DNA of 64,000 bases from Macrotis lagotis (GCF_037893015.1 NC_133658.1:427209890-427273889); one strand, 5' to 3'. Shown: positions 43,281 to 54,391, counted from the stretch's first letter. Notes: generated from the letters alone by a model not told the origin. Numbers and translations: made by a program.

Positions 43281-45250
43281 GGACCACTCAGCATCATAAG
43301 CTGATTAGACAAAGTGCTAAATTTTTGTCAGCATAGCATAATTAAAGTGGGTCAATGGAATGAAACACTTAAATTTAAAGTTAGCACCCCTGCTTTTCAT
43401 CACAACTTTTTGACTCAAACATAATAAAGTCATCTTGGACCTTGTCAGTGGAGAGACAAGACCCAATCTCTTCAATTATATCTGACCCTTTAATTATCCT
43501 AAGAGAAGTAAAGTTCTCAAGATTTAGAAGTGTTATAACTTCCCTTTTAGGGTTGTATCAAATTTGATGGTCTTGACCAACATTTGTTTTGTTTTGTTTT
43601 TTTTTCCTTCCCCTTTTCATTTACCTTTTTATGCAAATCTTGTGTCCTGCATTTAGCAATTGAATTCTCTGTTCAGTTCTGATCTTTGTGTCAAGAAATT
43701 CTGGAAGTCCTCTATTTTGTTGAACATCCATCTTTTTTCCTGACAGTATATACTGAATTTTACAGGGTAGTACATTCTATGTTATCATCCCAGGTCCTTT
43801 GGTCTCAGATATATTCCAGGTCTTTTGATTCTTCAATGTTGAGGCTGATAGGTCCTGTGTGAGTCTGATTGTGTTTCCTTTGTATTTGAATTGCTTTCTT
43901 TGTGCTGCTTGCAATATTCTCTCCTTAATTTGAGAGTTCTATAATTTGACTATAACAGCCCTTGGAGTTTTTATCCTGGAGTCTCTTTTGGGAGGGATTC
44001 TGTGGATTTTTTCAATGGTTATATTGTTTTCTTGTTCTAGCAGATTTGAACAGTTTTTTCTTATAATTTTCTGTATTTCTGATCTAGGCTTTCTGGTAGT
44101 CTGATGATTTGTTGATTGTCTCTCCTGGATCTATTTTCCCTAAAAGATACTTTACATTTTTTTTCAATTTTTTCAGCCTTATTATTTTGTTTGATGTTGT
44201 AGTCTCATAGATTCATTGGTTTCTTTTTTGTTCAATTCTAATTTTTAGAGTTTTATTTTCTTCAATTACCTTTTGTGTTTCCTTTTTTAAAGGTGCTGAA
44301 TTCTCTAATCAATTTTTCATAATTTTCTGGCATGACTCTCTTTTCCTTTTTTCTAGTTTTCTTCTTCCTCTCTTTTTTCATTTTTTTAAATTCTTTTTAA
44401 GTTCTTTGATAAGCTTTTGTATTTGAGTCCAATTTATGGACTGTTTTGATACTTCCCCTGTGAGTAATTTTTCACTGATTTCTTCTTTAGACAAGGCATT
44501 ATTATCATCTTTGTCTGTAAAGTAGTTTTATATAGTGAATACTCTTTTAGCTTTTCTGCTATTTTTGTTGTTTTAGCTCTGCCCCTGGTGTACAGGGAGT
44601 ATAGATCCAAGATATTTTTTTTTTGCTAGGGCTGCATCTGATCCCAGGCTTTTCTTTGGCCAAGAAGTTGCCTACACAGTCCAGGCTTTGTCTTTACAGA
44701 GGTGTATTTCCTCCTTTATGTCCAGGCTCTGACTTAGCAGTGGTTTGTTCCTGACCCAGTCCTGTCTTTTATTCTGGTGTTCCCAGGGTTCAGACTTTGT
44801 TGGGGGTTGGGACCCTCCTTGCTAGCTTACTGTTTAGCTATCTGCTGTTGTCAAGCTGTCCAAACCTGGATTGCACTGTGGCTAAAAGTGCCCCACTTGC
44901 TTTTCCTGCTCTCCCACTCCTTGGTTTTACTTACCCCTTTCCCCCCAAAGAGTCAGACCTCCACTGGAGATCCTCCACAATTTCTACTGCTGAAAACGTC
45001 TTTAAATCTTCTCTTTTTCTTGGTGGTATCTATAGCTTGAATGTCAGAGTAGAGGCTTCATTTTTCTTTGGTAGGGAATAGGTCCAGGAGCATGTTAGCT
45101 TCATGCTGCCATCTTGGCTCTGCCCTGGAAGCCACCCTCAAAAAGGATTTTAAAAACAAAAAGAATAATTGGGAAAAATGCAAGGGAAATTCAACATCTT
45201 AGAAAAGCAGAAAAATTGCCCGAAGAAAACAAATCCTTTAAAAATGCAAT

Positions 45251-45404
45251 GGGGGGGGGGTGGCTAGGTGGTGCAGTGGATAGAGCACCAGCCCTGGAGT
45301 CAGGAGTACCTGAGTCAAACTGGGCCTGACTCACTTAATAACTACCTAGCTGTGTGGCCTTGGGCAAGCCACTTAACCCCATTGCCTTGCAAAAACCTAA
45401 AAAA
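45251..45404 (+). mobile_element. WSINE1-like SINE nested in the sense L1
   Basis: G-run start, 'GTGGCTAGGTGGTGCAGTGG', 'GAGCACCAGCCCTGGAGTC', 'GTGGCCTTGGGCAAGCC', 'TTGCCTTGCAAAAACC' and an A-tail. Flanks AAAAATGCAA (45240-45249) and AAAAATACAA (45405-45414) suggest a short duplication. Confidence 0.92.
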
Positions 45405-46212
45405 AAAAATACAACTGGGAAAATGCAAAAACAAATGGAAAAAAGATAATAGATCCATTAAAAATAGAATGGACCAAATAGAAAATGAGGTGCAAAAGCT
45501 AAATGGATAAAATAAATTTTTGAAGAATAGACTGGAACAAGTGGAAGCTAATGTCTTTTTGAGACATCAAGAATCAGTCAAGCAAAACAAAAAAATGTAA
45601 AAAAGAGAAGAAAATGTAAAACACCTCATTTGAAAACCAACTGGCTTGGAAAATAAATCCATGGAATTTGAGAGTTATAGGACTACTGAAAGTCATGATA
45701 AAAAAAATAGCCTAAACAACATCTTCAAGAAATCACGGAAAACTGCCTTACTATACTAAAACCAGAAAGGAAAATAATCATTAAAAGAATTCCCCAATTA
45801 CCTCCTGAAAAGGAACCCCAAATGAAAATGCCAAGAAATATTGTAGTAAAATTCCAGAATTATCAGATTAAGGAGGAAATCCAGCAGATAACCAGAAAGA
45901 AGCAATTCAAATACCAAGGAATCACAATTTAATTATGGACTGTTTAATTAACTAAGCTGGACTTGACAGCATCAGCATTAAAGGAATAAAGGTCCTGAAA
46001 TATGATATTATAGGGGACAGGAGCTTGGATTGCAACCAATAACCAAATATCCAGGAAATTGAGTATGCTCTTTCAGAAAAAAAAATTGAACATTCAAAAC
46101 AAGAGGTGATTTTCAAATTTTTTCTGATTGAAAAATCCAGAGTTGAACAAAGAAGTTGATCTTCAAGCAGGACATTCAAGAGATAAATTAAAAAGGCCAA
46201 CAGGTCAACAGT

Positions 46213-46381
46213 AGGTTCATGATATGAATCATTGCTTGTACCATCTGACTTTTTCAATATGCCAGCTGATATCAGTGAACTTTTTCTTTTCCTTTTTTCC
46301 CTTTAAAATTTGTTGTTATTAATTCATTTTTATTAATTCCTTTTAAAATTTGGTGTCTCTGGGAGAGCATTGGGAAAGGGA
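46213..46381 (+). repeat. Inverted-repeat arm (169 bp) in L1 inter-ORF region
   Basis: AGGTTCATGATATGAATCAT to GAGCATTGGGAAAGGGA. The reverse complement occurs at 47793-47981 at roughly 90% identity with an extra CCTCC(C)n insert. Similarity stops abruptly on both sides. Confidence 0.85.
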
Positions 46382-47394
46382 ATCTAATGTTCAAAAATAT
46401 TAAACTGATTACATCCCTACATAGAAAGAAGACACTCATAACTCTTGAGAATTTTAATTCTATTAGAGGAAGTGTATTTAGACTGAAGGTTTGGGCATAA
46501 ATTGATTTTGAAAGGATGATCTTAAAAAAATTTAAAAAGGGATCATAATGGGATGGGAGGAAGGGGGAAGCAGAATGGGATAAATTACATCAGATGAAGA
46601 GTCAAAAAGGTCCTATTACAATAGAGGGAAAGAAGGGAGGGGGTGAGGATTGCTCAAATTTTACTTTCATCGAATTTGGCTCAAAGATAGAATAACAGAA
46701 CTCAGTTGGATTTAGAAATTAGCCTACACTTCAGGCATTGGGAGGAGAAAGAAAATGAAGGGAAGGAGGGACTAATAAAAAGGAGGGAAGGAAGGAGGAA
46801 AAAAGTAAAAGGGGAAAGGAGACAAAAGAAAGAAGAAAGGAAAAAGAAAAGTACAAATGGAGAATGAAAAAATACAAATCTTCTGAGATGACTTTTGCCT
46901 ATCATTATCTCCAAGGTTAATTTCTATAGTTCCAACCATTCTTTGACCTTTCTTATTCATCTCCATAAGTATAAATAAATAGTTAGTAATTATAAATGTG
47001 AATGTAAATGGAATAAACTCTCCTATAAAATGGAAGTGAATAGCATAGTAGATTAAAAACTAGAATCCTACAATATGTTATTTACAAGAAACACATTTGA
47101 AGCAGAGAGATAAAGTAACAGTAAAAGACTGGAACAGAATATATTATGCTTCATTTAAAGTGCAAAAAACAGGAGTAGCAATCCTTATTTCAGACAAAGA
47201 AAAAGCTAAATTAGATATCATTAAAAGGGATAAGGAAGGAAATTATATCATCCTAAAAGGTTCCATAGACAATGAAGTAGTAGCAATACTAAACATATAT
47301 GCACCAAGTTAGTATCCAGATTCTTAGAAGAGAAGCTAAAAGAGTTACAGGAAGACACAGATAGCAAAGATAAACTAGTAGGGGATCTCAGCCC

Positions 47395-47397
<3 letters not shown>

Positions 47398-47441
<44 letters not shown>
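47398..47441. repeat. (TC)22 microsatellite
   Basis: A perfect dinucleotide run lies within the L1 ORF2 remnant, and L1 sequence continues on both sides. Confidence 0.97.
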
Positions 47442-47443
<2 letters not shown>

Positions 47444-47560
47444 AATTAGACAATCTAAACACAAAATAAAGGAATCTAAGGAGGTGAATAGAATTTTAGA
47501 TAAGTTAGAGATGGTTGACCTCTGAAGAAAATTGAATTGGGATAGAAAGGAATCTTATCT

Positions 47561-47740
47561 TACAAAGATAAGACTGTTGAAAGCTATCTAATAAATTTAA
47601 AAACAAAAAACAAAAATTGTAAATTGTAAAAAAATATTGCTAATATTTTTATATCAACTTAATTTCCTTAATCCATTCAGAGAATCATCTCATAATGAAA
47701 AATAAAAAAAAAGACAAAATGAATAATTTAGATTTTAGCT
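47561..47740. other. AT-rich unassigned stretch
   Basis: A/T-rich with A-runs between two L1 pieces. No feature. Confidence 0.35.
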
Positions 47741-47990
47741 AGATTTTTAATGGATGTCTTTTGTATTCACATTACCTAGAATTTCCCTTATATCCCTTTC
47801 CCAATGCTCTCCCAGAAACAGTAAATTTTAAAAGGGGGGGGGGAGGAAAAGGAATTAATAAAAATGAATTAATAACAATAAATTTTAAAGGCAAAAAAGG
47901 AAAAGGAAAAAAAGTTCACTGAAATCAACTGACATATTGAAAAATTCACATGCTATAAGTAATGATTCATATCATGAACCTAAACCTCTG
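47741..47990 (-). mobile_element. L1-like fragment, antisense (inverted-repeat partner)
   Basis: Includes the arm 47793-47981, the reverse complement of 46213-46381. The flanks 'ATTACCTAGAATTTCCC' and 'CAAAAAAGTGAGGTGG' do not match the other arm. Assigned to L1 only through the partner. Confidence 0.55.
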
Positions 47991-48834
47991 CAAAAAAGTG
48001 AGGTGGATTCTTCCCATTCCTCTTTTTTGGTGCCAAACTTGATTTTAGTAATTTTCTAATATTCAGTCATTGTTGTTCTCTCCATTTATATTCTTGAGGT
48101 CATTGTTTCCCTACTAAGACACTTAAAAAATCATTTGAAAACAGGTACAAATTAAAATGATCAATTGGAAAAAATGTAGCATCAACTATGCTTGATAAAG
48201 GTCAGAGATCCCAAGAAAATAATTAACTTATAAGAATATTTGAGATCAAAAATCATTCCCTAATGGTTAAGTAGTTTAACTAAAGAAACAAATAATTTTC
48301 AAGAGAAAAATTCCAAATTATTATCAAATATGTAGAAGATTGTTCTAAATTACACAAAATAAAAGGAAATCACTTCTTTCAATTTGAAGAATCAAATTCT
48401 GAAAATGATAAATCTCTAATGCAAGTATATGGTGATCCTTTTTAGCCACTTTTGACTCCAGCCTGCTGAGAATCTCCAAATGGGGATTTCCTCTGTTTTT
48501 ACAGGAAAGCATCTCAGTTGTCTACTTCTTCAGAGAATCAAGAATCACAGGATGTGAGTCCTAACTTCAAAGACACTGCAGAAATGACACAGGATTTTCC
48601 CATGGCCCACTGACATAGGAAAAAGACTCCTGCACATGTGTCCACAAACTCACATAGACACACACGTATTAAACATGAAATAATAAATACCTAAAATATG
48701 CATTTTCCTATTGAACAATGGTTTCTCAGACACAATATAAGCCAATAAATTGAGCAAATATTTCTGGACTCATGCCAGGTTTTTGATCTCCACAGTGTTT
48801 TCTTCCTTCTCAGTACTCTTTGAGGTAGGGAATA
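47991..48834. other. Unassigned stretch with one exon-like segment
   Basis: Mostly unique-looking AT-rich DNA. At 48486-48504 a pyrimidine tract and ACAG precede an open segment (48505-48613) ending in TGA. It is described among the findings and not called as a gene. Confidence 0.35.
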
Positions 48835-49085
48835 ACAATAATAAAGATAATACTAACATTTAGTATTTGTGTAACACTTTCAAGTATACAAGCATTTTAC
48901 ATTTATCATTTCATTTGAGCCTCACTACAATCCTATGAGCAAAGTACAACAGCTTATCAATGCCCTTGTCTTACAGATAAAAAAATAAAGGCTTAGAGAA
49001 ATTAAGTGATTTTCTTACACTCTCACAGCTAGTACATGATGATGATGATGGGATTTGAACCAAAGTATTCTTGACAGCAAAAGTA
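48835..49085 (-). mobile_element. MIR/THER1-type SINE
   Basis: Plus strand: 'CTAACATTTAGTATTTGTGT', 'TCATTTGAGCCTCACTACAATCC', 'TCTTACAGATAAAAAAATAAAGG', 'GGGATTTGAACCAAAG'. This is a long reversed MIR with a small GATGATGATGATG run at 49038-49050. Confidence 0.75.
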
Positions 49086-49156
49086 GCTCATTATCTGCTA
49101 TCAAAATGTAATATCTCTTTACAGTATAATTGCTTTTTAAAGTTGTCCTATCTGTG

Positions 49157-49272
49157 GCAGCTAGGTAGCACAGTAGATAGAGCACTGGCCCTTTTGTCAG
49201 ACACTTAATACTTGCAAGTGACCTGGGTCAAGTCAATTAATTCCATTACTTTGCAATAATTAAAAAAAATGT
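49157..49272 (+). mobile_element. tRNA-headed marsupial SINE with internal deletion
   Basis: 'GTGGCAGCTAGGTAGCACAG', 'GAGCACTGGCCC', 'GTCAGACACTTAATACTTGC', 'ATTACTTTGCAATAATTAAAA'. The segment between the head and 'CAGACACTTAATA' is shortened. Confidence 0.8.
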
Positions 49273-50039
49273 CTTGCCTGTTTCTCCCTAGAAGCATCTC
49301 AGCTTCTTATGATAATTGATTCTTTTCCTTTACTAATTTAGATATTAGGATGAGGAACGTTTATTTCACTTACAATACTAAAATATAAGTCATTACATTC
49401 CTTCTGTAGATAATTCTTCTTCCTTACATGTGATGACCAGGAAAAGATGGCCAAGTTTTCATATTATAGCATGCCAAACCTCAGTGACCACATACACCTT
49501 AATAGGGATTAACATGTTTCAACCTCTCCTCTTACTCTTGCTTTTTTCCTTTGCTTTCACATTCCTTAGTCACTATTTAAGTTTCTGTTCTCAACTTCAC
49601 TTCCAGTTACCAATGTGCCATATAATTTAGCCAAGGGTTGTGTCAGTTGTATCCCTCTAGTAGAACTTTGACTAAAAGTTTGTGTTTCAGTCAAAGTTGG
49701 AGTTACTTAGTTGATGAACGATTTCTAAGATGCTCATCAGAAATGTGTCTGTAACTCAGGATCCCCGGATTCCTAGACACACCAGCATATATTCAAACAT
49801 AGCACCCATTCTATTTGGGAGAAGGTAGTCATTTAGAGAGGAGTGAAATGTTTGGTTAGTTGTTTGGTAGATACAGTGTAACAGATTTTTGTGATATTAT
49901 AACCCAGAAATTATCTAACTCCCTCTAGAATCCATATCTTTTTGAAGATTTTTCTTTGACCTTGACATGATTGGGGGCCTATCAGATTATTTCAGGGTGT
50001 AGTTGAATGTGCCTACAGCCTATAGCTCTATAGCTCTGC
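49273..50039. other. Unassigned stretch
   Basis: Unique-looking. A plus-strand 66-codon frame (49430-49630) is hydrophobic in its middle but has no recognisable family features. Confidence 0.35.
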
Positions 50040-50245
50040 CTCATTTCAACTGCATTAAACATATACTCCCTACATCCCCCATTCCAACTTTCCATCATTT
50101 GCCAACCTCCTTTTGTGTATTGTCTTCCCGCATTAGATCATAAGTTCCTTAAAGAGGGATTGTCTGTCTTTTTCTTATTTGTATCCCTAGAACTTTGCAC
50201 AAAGCCTAGCATATAATAAATGCTTAATAAATATTTTTTGAATTA
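50040..50245 (+). mobile_element. L2 LINE 3' end
   Basis: 'GCATTAGATCATAAGTTCC', 'TATCCCTAGAACTTTGCAC', 'AATAAATGCTTAATAAATA' give the L2 terminal order. Confidence 0.7.
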
Positions 50246-50937
50246 CTTTGTTTTTATAGTTTTAGTTGCATGAGTCATGAAAGTCCCATAGTACTGAACC
50301 AATCAGAACGAACAAAGTAACCCAAACTCAGCTAAACATTGTAGAATTTCAACAAGGAGCAATAAACTTCCAGGTCCATTCACTGCTGGGTTGGATCAGA
50401 CAGGTTACTCTTCAGGTTTGATTCTTCACAAAGCCTGGTTACTACTGTTAATAGCTCCAGAGCCTAAGGGAATCTTTGAAAGCTTAGAAGATTATACTAT
50501 GGGTCATTCTGTACACTCATATTTATTTACTTAAAAATAAGAAAGAAATGTTACTAATAGAAGAAATGGTAGAGCCATGCATTTATAGCCTCTTGGCTTC
50601 TGAGTAAGAGAGATGATTTAATAATCAAATTAGAGACCTGCAGCAGATCTTACCTCACATTCTACAGATTAAGACCCAGAGAATTCTTATGTTGGAGCTT
50701 TTTCTATGTACACTCAGTTCCTGGTCAGTGACCATTCCAATGGCTATTTTTTTTATTATGTAGTAAACCAATAGGAAGAAATCAGAGGATACCTGAACTT
50801 ACTCTCAGGCAGAGAGGAAAAGAGCTTTTCCTTCACACATTTTCCATAAATAGGCTTCCCAAGGCTCCATATTTTAAACAAGCAAATAATTACACAAAGC
50901 AGACATAGTAGATAGTTATTAAAACCATTAATCACAC
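50246..50937. other. Unassigned stretch
   Basis: No gene or repeat recognised. Confidence 0.35.
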
Positions 50938-51115
50938 TGTGGAACAGTGGAAAGAATACTAAATTTAAAGCTACAGGGCAAGGTTTAATCTCAATTTAAC
51001 ACTATCTTTGTGACTTTGGCAAAGTCATTTTTTCTTCTCTTGGAATCTATTTCCTCGTTCATAGATCAACAGAATTAGGAGACATAAACTCTAAGATCTT
51101 TTCCATCTCTAAATT
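50938..51115 (+). mobile_element. MIR3-like SINE
   Basis: 'TGTGGAACAGTGGAAAGAATAC', 'TTTGTGACTTTGGCAAAGTC', 'AAGATCTTTTCCATCTCTA' are in MIR3 order. Confidence 0.6.
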
Positions 51116-51485
51116 TTTGCACTTGACCTGTCAGGGATACGAAAGGAGCAATTTCAGGAAATGGTTTATATATTCAATATTCAACAAGTGTTTATAAAGA
51201 CTTTACTATGTGAAAACATTTCATTAAAGATCTGGTCCTAAATCCAAAGTGGCACAGGTAAGAGTTAATCTGTTTGTCATACCTCCTCCACCCCCCCAAA
51301 ACACGAAGAAATGAAATCCAAAACTCCTACCCCCACCCTCAGAGTGTGATTTTGGCCTCATTTTCCACTGCTACTGTTTTCTTTTCCAAGGAGTACCCAA
51401 AGAACCAGGAATGTCTACCTCATTTCAAATTTAATAAATTAATTAGCAAGTTATCCATTGTAGATAGTCATGAAAAACATTAGTT
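51116..51485. other. Unassigned stretch
   Basis: No gene. 51170-51215 has the common old-repeat phrase 'TTCAACAAGTGTTTATAAAG'. Confidence 0.35.
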
Positions 51486-51502
51486 TTGCACTAGTCATTT
51501 TT

Positions 51503-51662
51503 TTTAGTTTTTTTTTTTTTTTTTTTGCAAGGCAAATGGGGTTAAGTGGCTTGCTCAAGGCCACACAGCTAGGTAATTGTTAAGTGTCTGAGGCCATATT
51601 TGAACCCAGGTACCTCTGACTCCAGGGCTGGTGCTCTATCCACTGTGCCACCTAGCTGCCCC
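51503..51662 (-). mobile_element. WSINE1-like SINE with 17-bp target-site duplication
   Basis: Long T-run, TTTTGCAAGGCAAATGGGG, ACACAGCTAGGTAATTG, then the head GTGCCACCTAGCTGCCCC. Flanked by TTGCACTAGTCATTTTT (51486-51502) and TTGCACTAGCCATTTTT (51663-51679), 16/17 identical. Confidence 0.96.
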
Positions 51663-51739
51663 TTGCACTAGCCATTTTTAAGCAAAAAAATAATAATAAT
51701 AAAGGAAAAAATATATGCTTTAACCTTTATTCTGAATTC

Positions 51740-52079
51740 ATCAGATCTCTATCTGGAGTTAGAAAATATCTTAATCATGAGAACTTTGGAGCTTTGGAGA
51801 GTCATTACATTAATTATAGTTATCATATCTTTCACAATTGATTTTCCTTAAAATGTTACTGTTACTATGTAGATTGTTCTCCCAGTTGTCTTTACTTTAG
51901 CTTGCATCATTTCATATAGGTCTTCTGAGGATTTTCTTAAACCATGCTCTTCATCATTTTCTTATAACACAATAATATTCCATCACATTCATATTCTGTA
52001 ATTTATCTGGCTATTTCCCAGTGAATGTGTATCCTTCAGTTTATATTTCAGTGGATGATGCTCTCAAGATTTTCTGGTC
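51740..52079 (-). mobile_element. L1 LINE 3' fragment, antisense
   Basis: 'CATTTTCTTATAACACAATAA', 'ATTCCATCACATTCATATTC', 'GCTATTTCCCAGTGAATGTG' match the reversed L1 3' region. Older-looking than the copies near 40 kb. Confidence 0.6.
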
Positions 52080-52242
52080 AGGGCAGCTAGGTAGTGCAGT
52101 GGATAGAGCACTGACCCTGAAACTGGGAGTTCAAATCAGACTTCAGACCCTTAATAATTACCTAGCTGTGTGACCTTTGGCAAGTCACTTAACCCCATTC
52201 CTTGTAAAAAGCAAAAACAAAAAACAAGCAAACAAAAAAAAA
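52080..52242 (+). mobile_element. tRNA-headed marsupial SINE
   Basis: 'AGGGCAGCTAGGTAGTGCAG', 'GAGCACTGACCCTG', 'TAATAATTACCTAGCTGTG', 'AACCCCATTCCTTGTAAAAAG', and an A-rich end. It lies exactly between an antisense L1 fragment and the RTE. Confidence 0.88.
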
Positions 52243-53425
52243 AGGTTTCTTCATCACCCATGGAGTGAAACAAGGTTGTGCCCTTGCTCCTATGCTTTTT
52301 AGCATGGTGTTTTCAGTCAAGTTATCAAACACCTTCACTGAGAATGAACATGACGTTAAGGTCGGTTATCACACTGCCAGTAAATTCTTCAAATTGAAAA
52401 GGCTAAAAGAGGGAGTGTTGCTGTATAAATTTATATTTGTAAATGATTGGGCACTCAATGAAGCCCCTGAAGAAACTGAGATGCAGCAAAGTGTGGATCG
52501 ATTCTCTGCTTCTTGTGCTAATTTTGACCAAACAATCAATATCAAGAAATCCAGGTGCTCCATCAGTCAGTGCCTCACCATCCATATGTGGAACCATCAG
52601 TTACTGCAAAGGGAGAAGTTTTGAGTTCTGTGGAAAAGTTCATTTACCTTGATGGTGTCCTTTCCAGGGAGATAAAATTTGATAATGAGGTTGTCACACA
52701 CATTTCCAAAGCTAGCTCAATATTTGAGAAGCTCCTAAAGAAATTGTGGGAGAGAAGAGGTATTAGACTGACTACCAAACTGAAGATTTCTAGAGTCATT
52801 GTGGGGACCTCATTTTTGGATGCCTGTGAAACCTGGACAGTATACCAGGACCATGCCAGGAAACTAAATCCCTTTCACTTAAATTGTTAACATTATGAAG
52901 ATCACCTGGCAGGATAAGATACCAAATACTGAGGTCCTTTTTCTAGCTAAACTGCCAAGTATTCAAACGTTACTACAGAAAACATAAGTCCAATGGACTG
53001 GCCACATTGTTTGGATGTCAAATATACACTTGCCAACAAGATTATTTTTGAATAATTCACACAGGACAAATGTTCACAATTCAGAAAAATTGATACAAGG
53101 GTACTCTGAAAGTCTCTCTTAAGAACTTTGGAGTTGATTTGCAGCATGGGAGACACTAGCATAGGACCACCCAACATGGCATGCCCGCATCAGAGAAGGC
53201 GCTGTACTCTATGAGCATGGCAGAATTGAAGCAGCTCAAAGGAAATGTGATATGCATAAGTTTAGCATACCCACTCCAAATGTTCACAAGGATTATTTGT
53301 ACCTGACTGTGGTAGAGTATTCCAAGCTCAGATTGGTCTGATCAGTCCAGTAGGATACACTGTAACTTTATTCTAGCATAGTGTCATATTTTTTCTTTTC
53401 TTCAATAATGAAAGACAGAGAACCC
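52243..53425 (+). mobile_element. RTE LINE, 3' half, sense
   Basis: The reverse-transcriptase region is directly legible: GVKQGCALAPMLFSMVFS at 52262-52315, an aligned helix EMQQSVDRFSASC near 52477-52520, and INIKKSR near 52536. A second frame continues with KFIYLDG and KIWQ-like downstream elements (TWTVYQDHARKLNPFHL near 52837-52885). The metal-binding YADD box is damaged to VND (52438-52450). The end near 53385-53425 (TTTCTTCAATAATGAAAGAC) matches the tail of the SINE at 20003. It is 5'-truncated and inactive. It resembles the antisense copy at 7345-8412 along its length. Confidence 0.9.
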
Positions 53426-54331
53426 ACTAACCAATTCTTTGGCTACCACAAAAAGAGCTGGTAAAAGAATTTTGTACAAATGGGTCTTTTTATTTTATAT
53501 CCCTTAATAATATTAATACCTTTAAAATCCTAGTAACAAGAACTACTGAAAATTCTTAAATAAGTGAATGACCTGTGCTTTAGGAAAGTTATTTTAATAG
53601 CTTTGTGAATTATAAGTATGAGAAAGATCAAACTGGAAAAAAAAGACAAATTTAAAACTTTTTAAAATTGTTCAAATTAAAGGTTATTTGGGTCTCAATT
53701 ATAATGCTGGCTATTTTGAGTGGAGAGAAAGGATAGATATTATAGAGGTCATAGAAATTAATTGATAAGACTCATAAATTGATTTGCTTTGAGGTAAGAG
53801 AAGGTAAAAGAATTAAGGAATTAATTCAGTTATTAGAAGAAACAGAAATTTGGAAAGTCTGGAGGAGAAATAGCTTTAAAGGAAAGAAAAACTTTTATAT
53901 TCTATATTATGATTTACTTTGGACATACTCATCTTGTGAAGCTTTATAAGGTATCCAGTAGAAGTATTCCATTGGCAATTAGAGATACAAAAATGGTGTT
54001 CAGAAGTCTTAATATTTAATTTTTGGAAGTACTTGAGACCTGATAAAATTAGTGAGAGAAATTGTTAGAGAAAACAGAAAAGAAGGCTAAAAATGGAGCC
54101 TCACAACAAACTATGAACTAGGTATAACAGTAATTATTATTCCCAGAGGTAGAGTCCTCATGGTCCTGTACAAAAACCACTAGATTTAGAACTAGAGAAT
54201 CTGGTGCTTTCTACTAGTGTGTTCTTAGTGTGAACAGAGGTAAAATTTGAGCTAAAGTTTTTTAATTCCAAATCCAATATTCTTTTAATTCTATCATATT
54301 GAGGAAGTTGGACTTAGTTTCCTTCAAGTCC

Positions 54332-54334
<3 letters not shown>
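53426..54334. other. Unassigned stretch
   Basis: Unique-looking AT-rich DNA. No gene or repeat supported. Confidence 0.35.

Positions 54335-54391
<57 letters not shown>

Larger units (their letters stand above)
42034..45137 (-). mobile_element. L1 LINE 5' part (5'UTR-ORF1-ORF2 start), antisense, 3'-truncated, nested
   Basis: Read on the minus strand it begins with a full-looking 5' end (GGGCAGAGCCAAGATGGCAG at about 45125-45106). The 5'UTR and ORF1 follow (about 44560 to 43660), then a long inter-ORF region, and then the first codons of ORF2 (NVNGMNSPI, at about 42095-42060). It stops at TGGATT, where the next bases of ORF2 would be AAAA. TCAAAAAGGATTTTAA flanks it on both sides (42018-42033 and 45138-45153, 16/16). 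No poly(A) tail is present. A SINE (42899-43044) was inserted later, and the inter-ORF part has a 73-bp direct duplication (43103 and 43207). Confidence 0.85.
40570..47560 (+). mobile_element. L1 LINE (sense), host of three nested insertions
   Basis: Pieces in plus order: 5'UTR start (40570-40616, 'GTCAAGATGGCAAAGAGAAGC'), 5'UTR to early ORF1 (41389-42033), ORF1 (45138-45250 and 45410 to about 46170, including a C-terminal-domain segment), the inter-ORF region (to about 46980) and the start of ORF2. At 46985-47320 the ORF2 endonuclease domain is legible: NGINSPIK, QETHLK(Q), KTGVAILISD, NYIILKGS, LNIYAPS. The element stops near 47560, so most of ORF2 and the 3' end are absent. Three later insertions (40617-41388, 42034-45137, 45251-45404) split it, each with a readable target-site duplication. 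Confidence 0.8.

Noticed and set aside
47097..47312. 71-codon frame as a gene
   Set aside because: It is the L1 ORF2 endonuclease fragment (KTGVAILISD, LNIYAPS).
52265..52890. Two overlapping plus frames with reverse-transcriptase similarity as an active gene
   Set aside because: They are one RTE LINE frame broken by a shift, with the catalytic YADD box lost and the 5' half missing.
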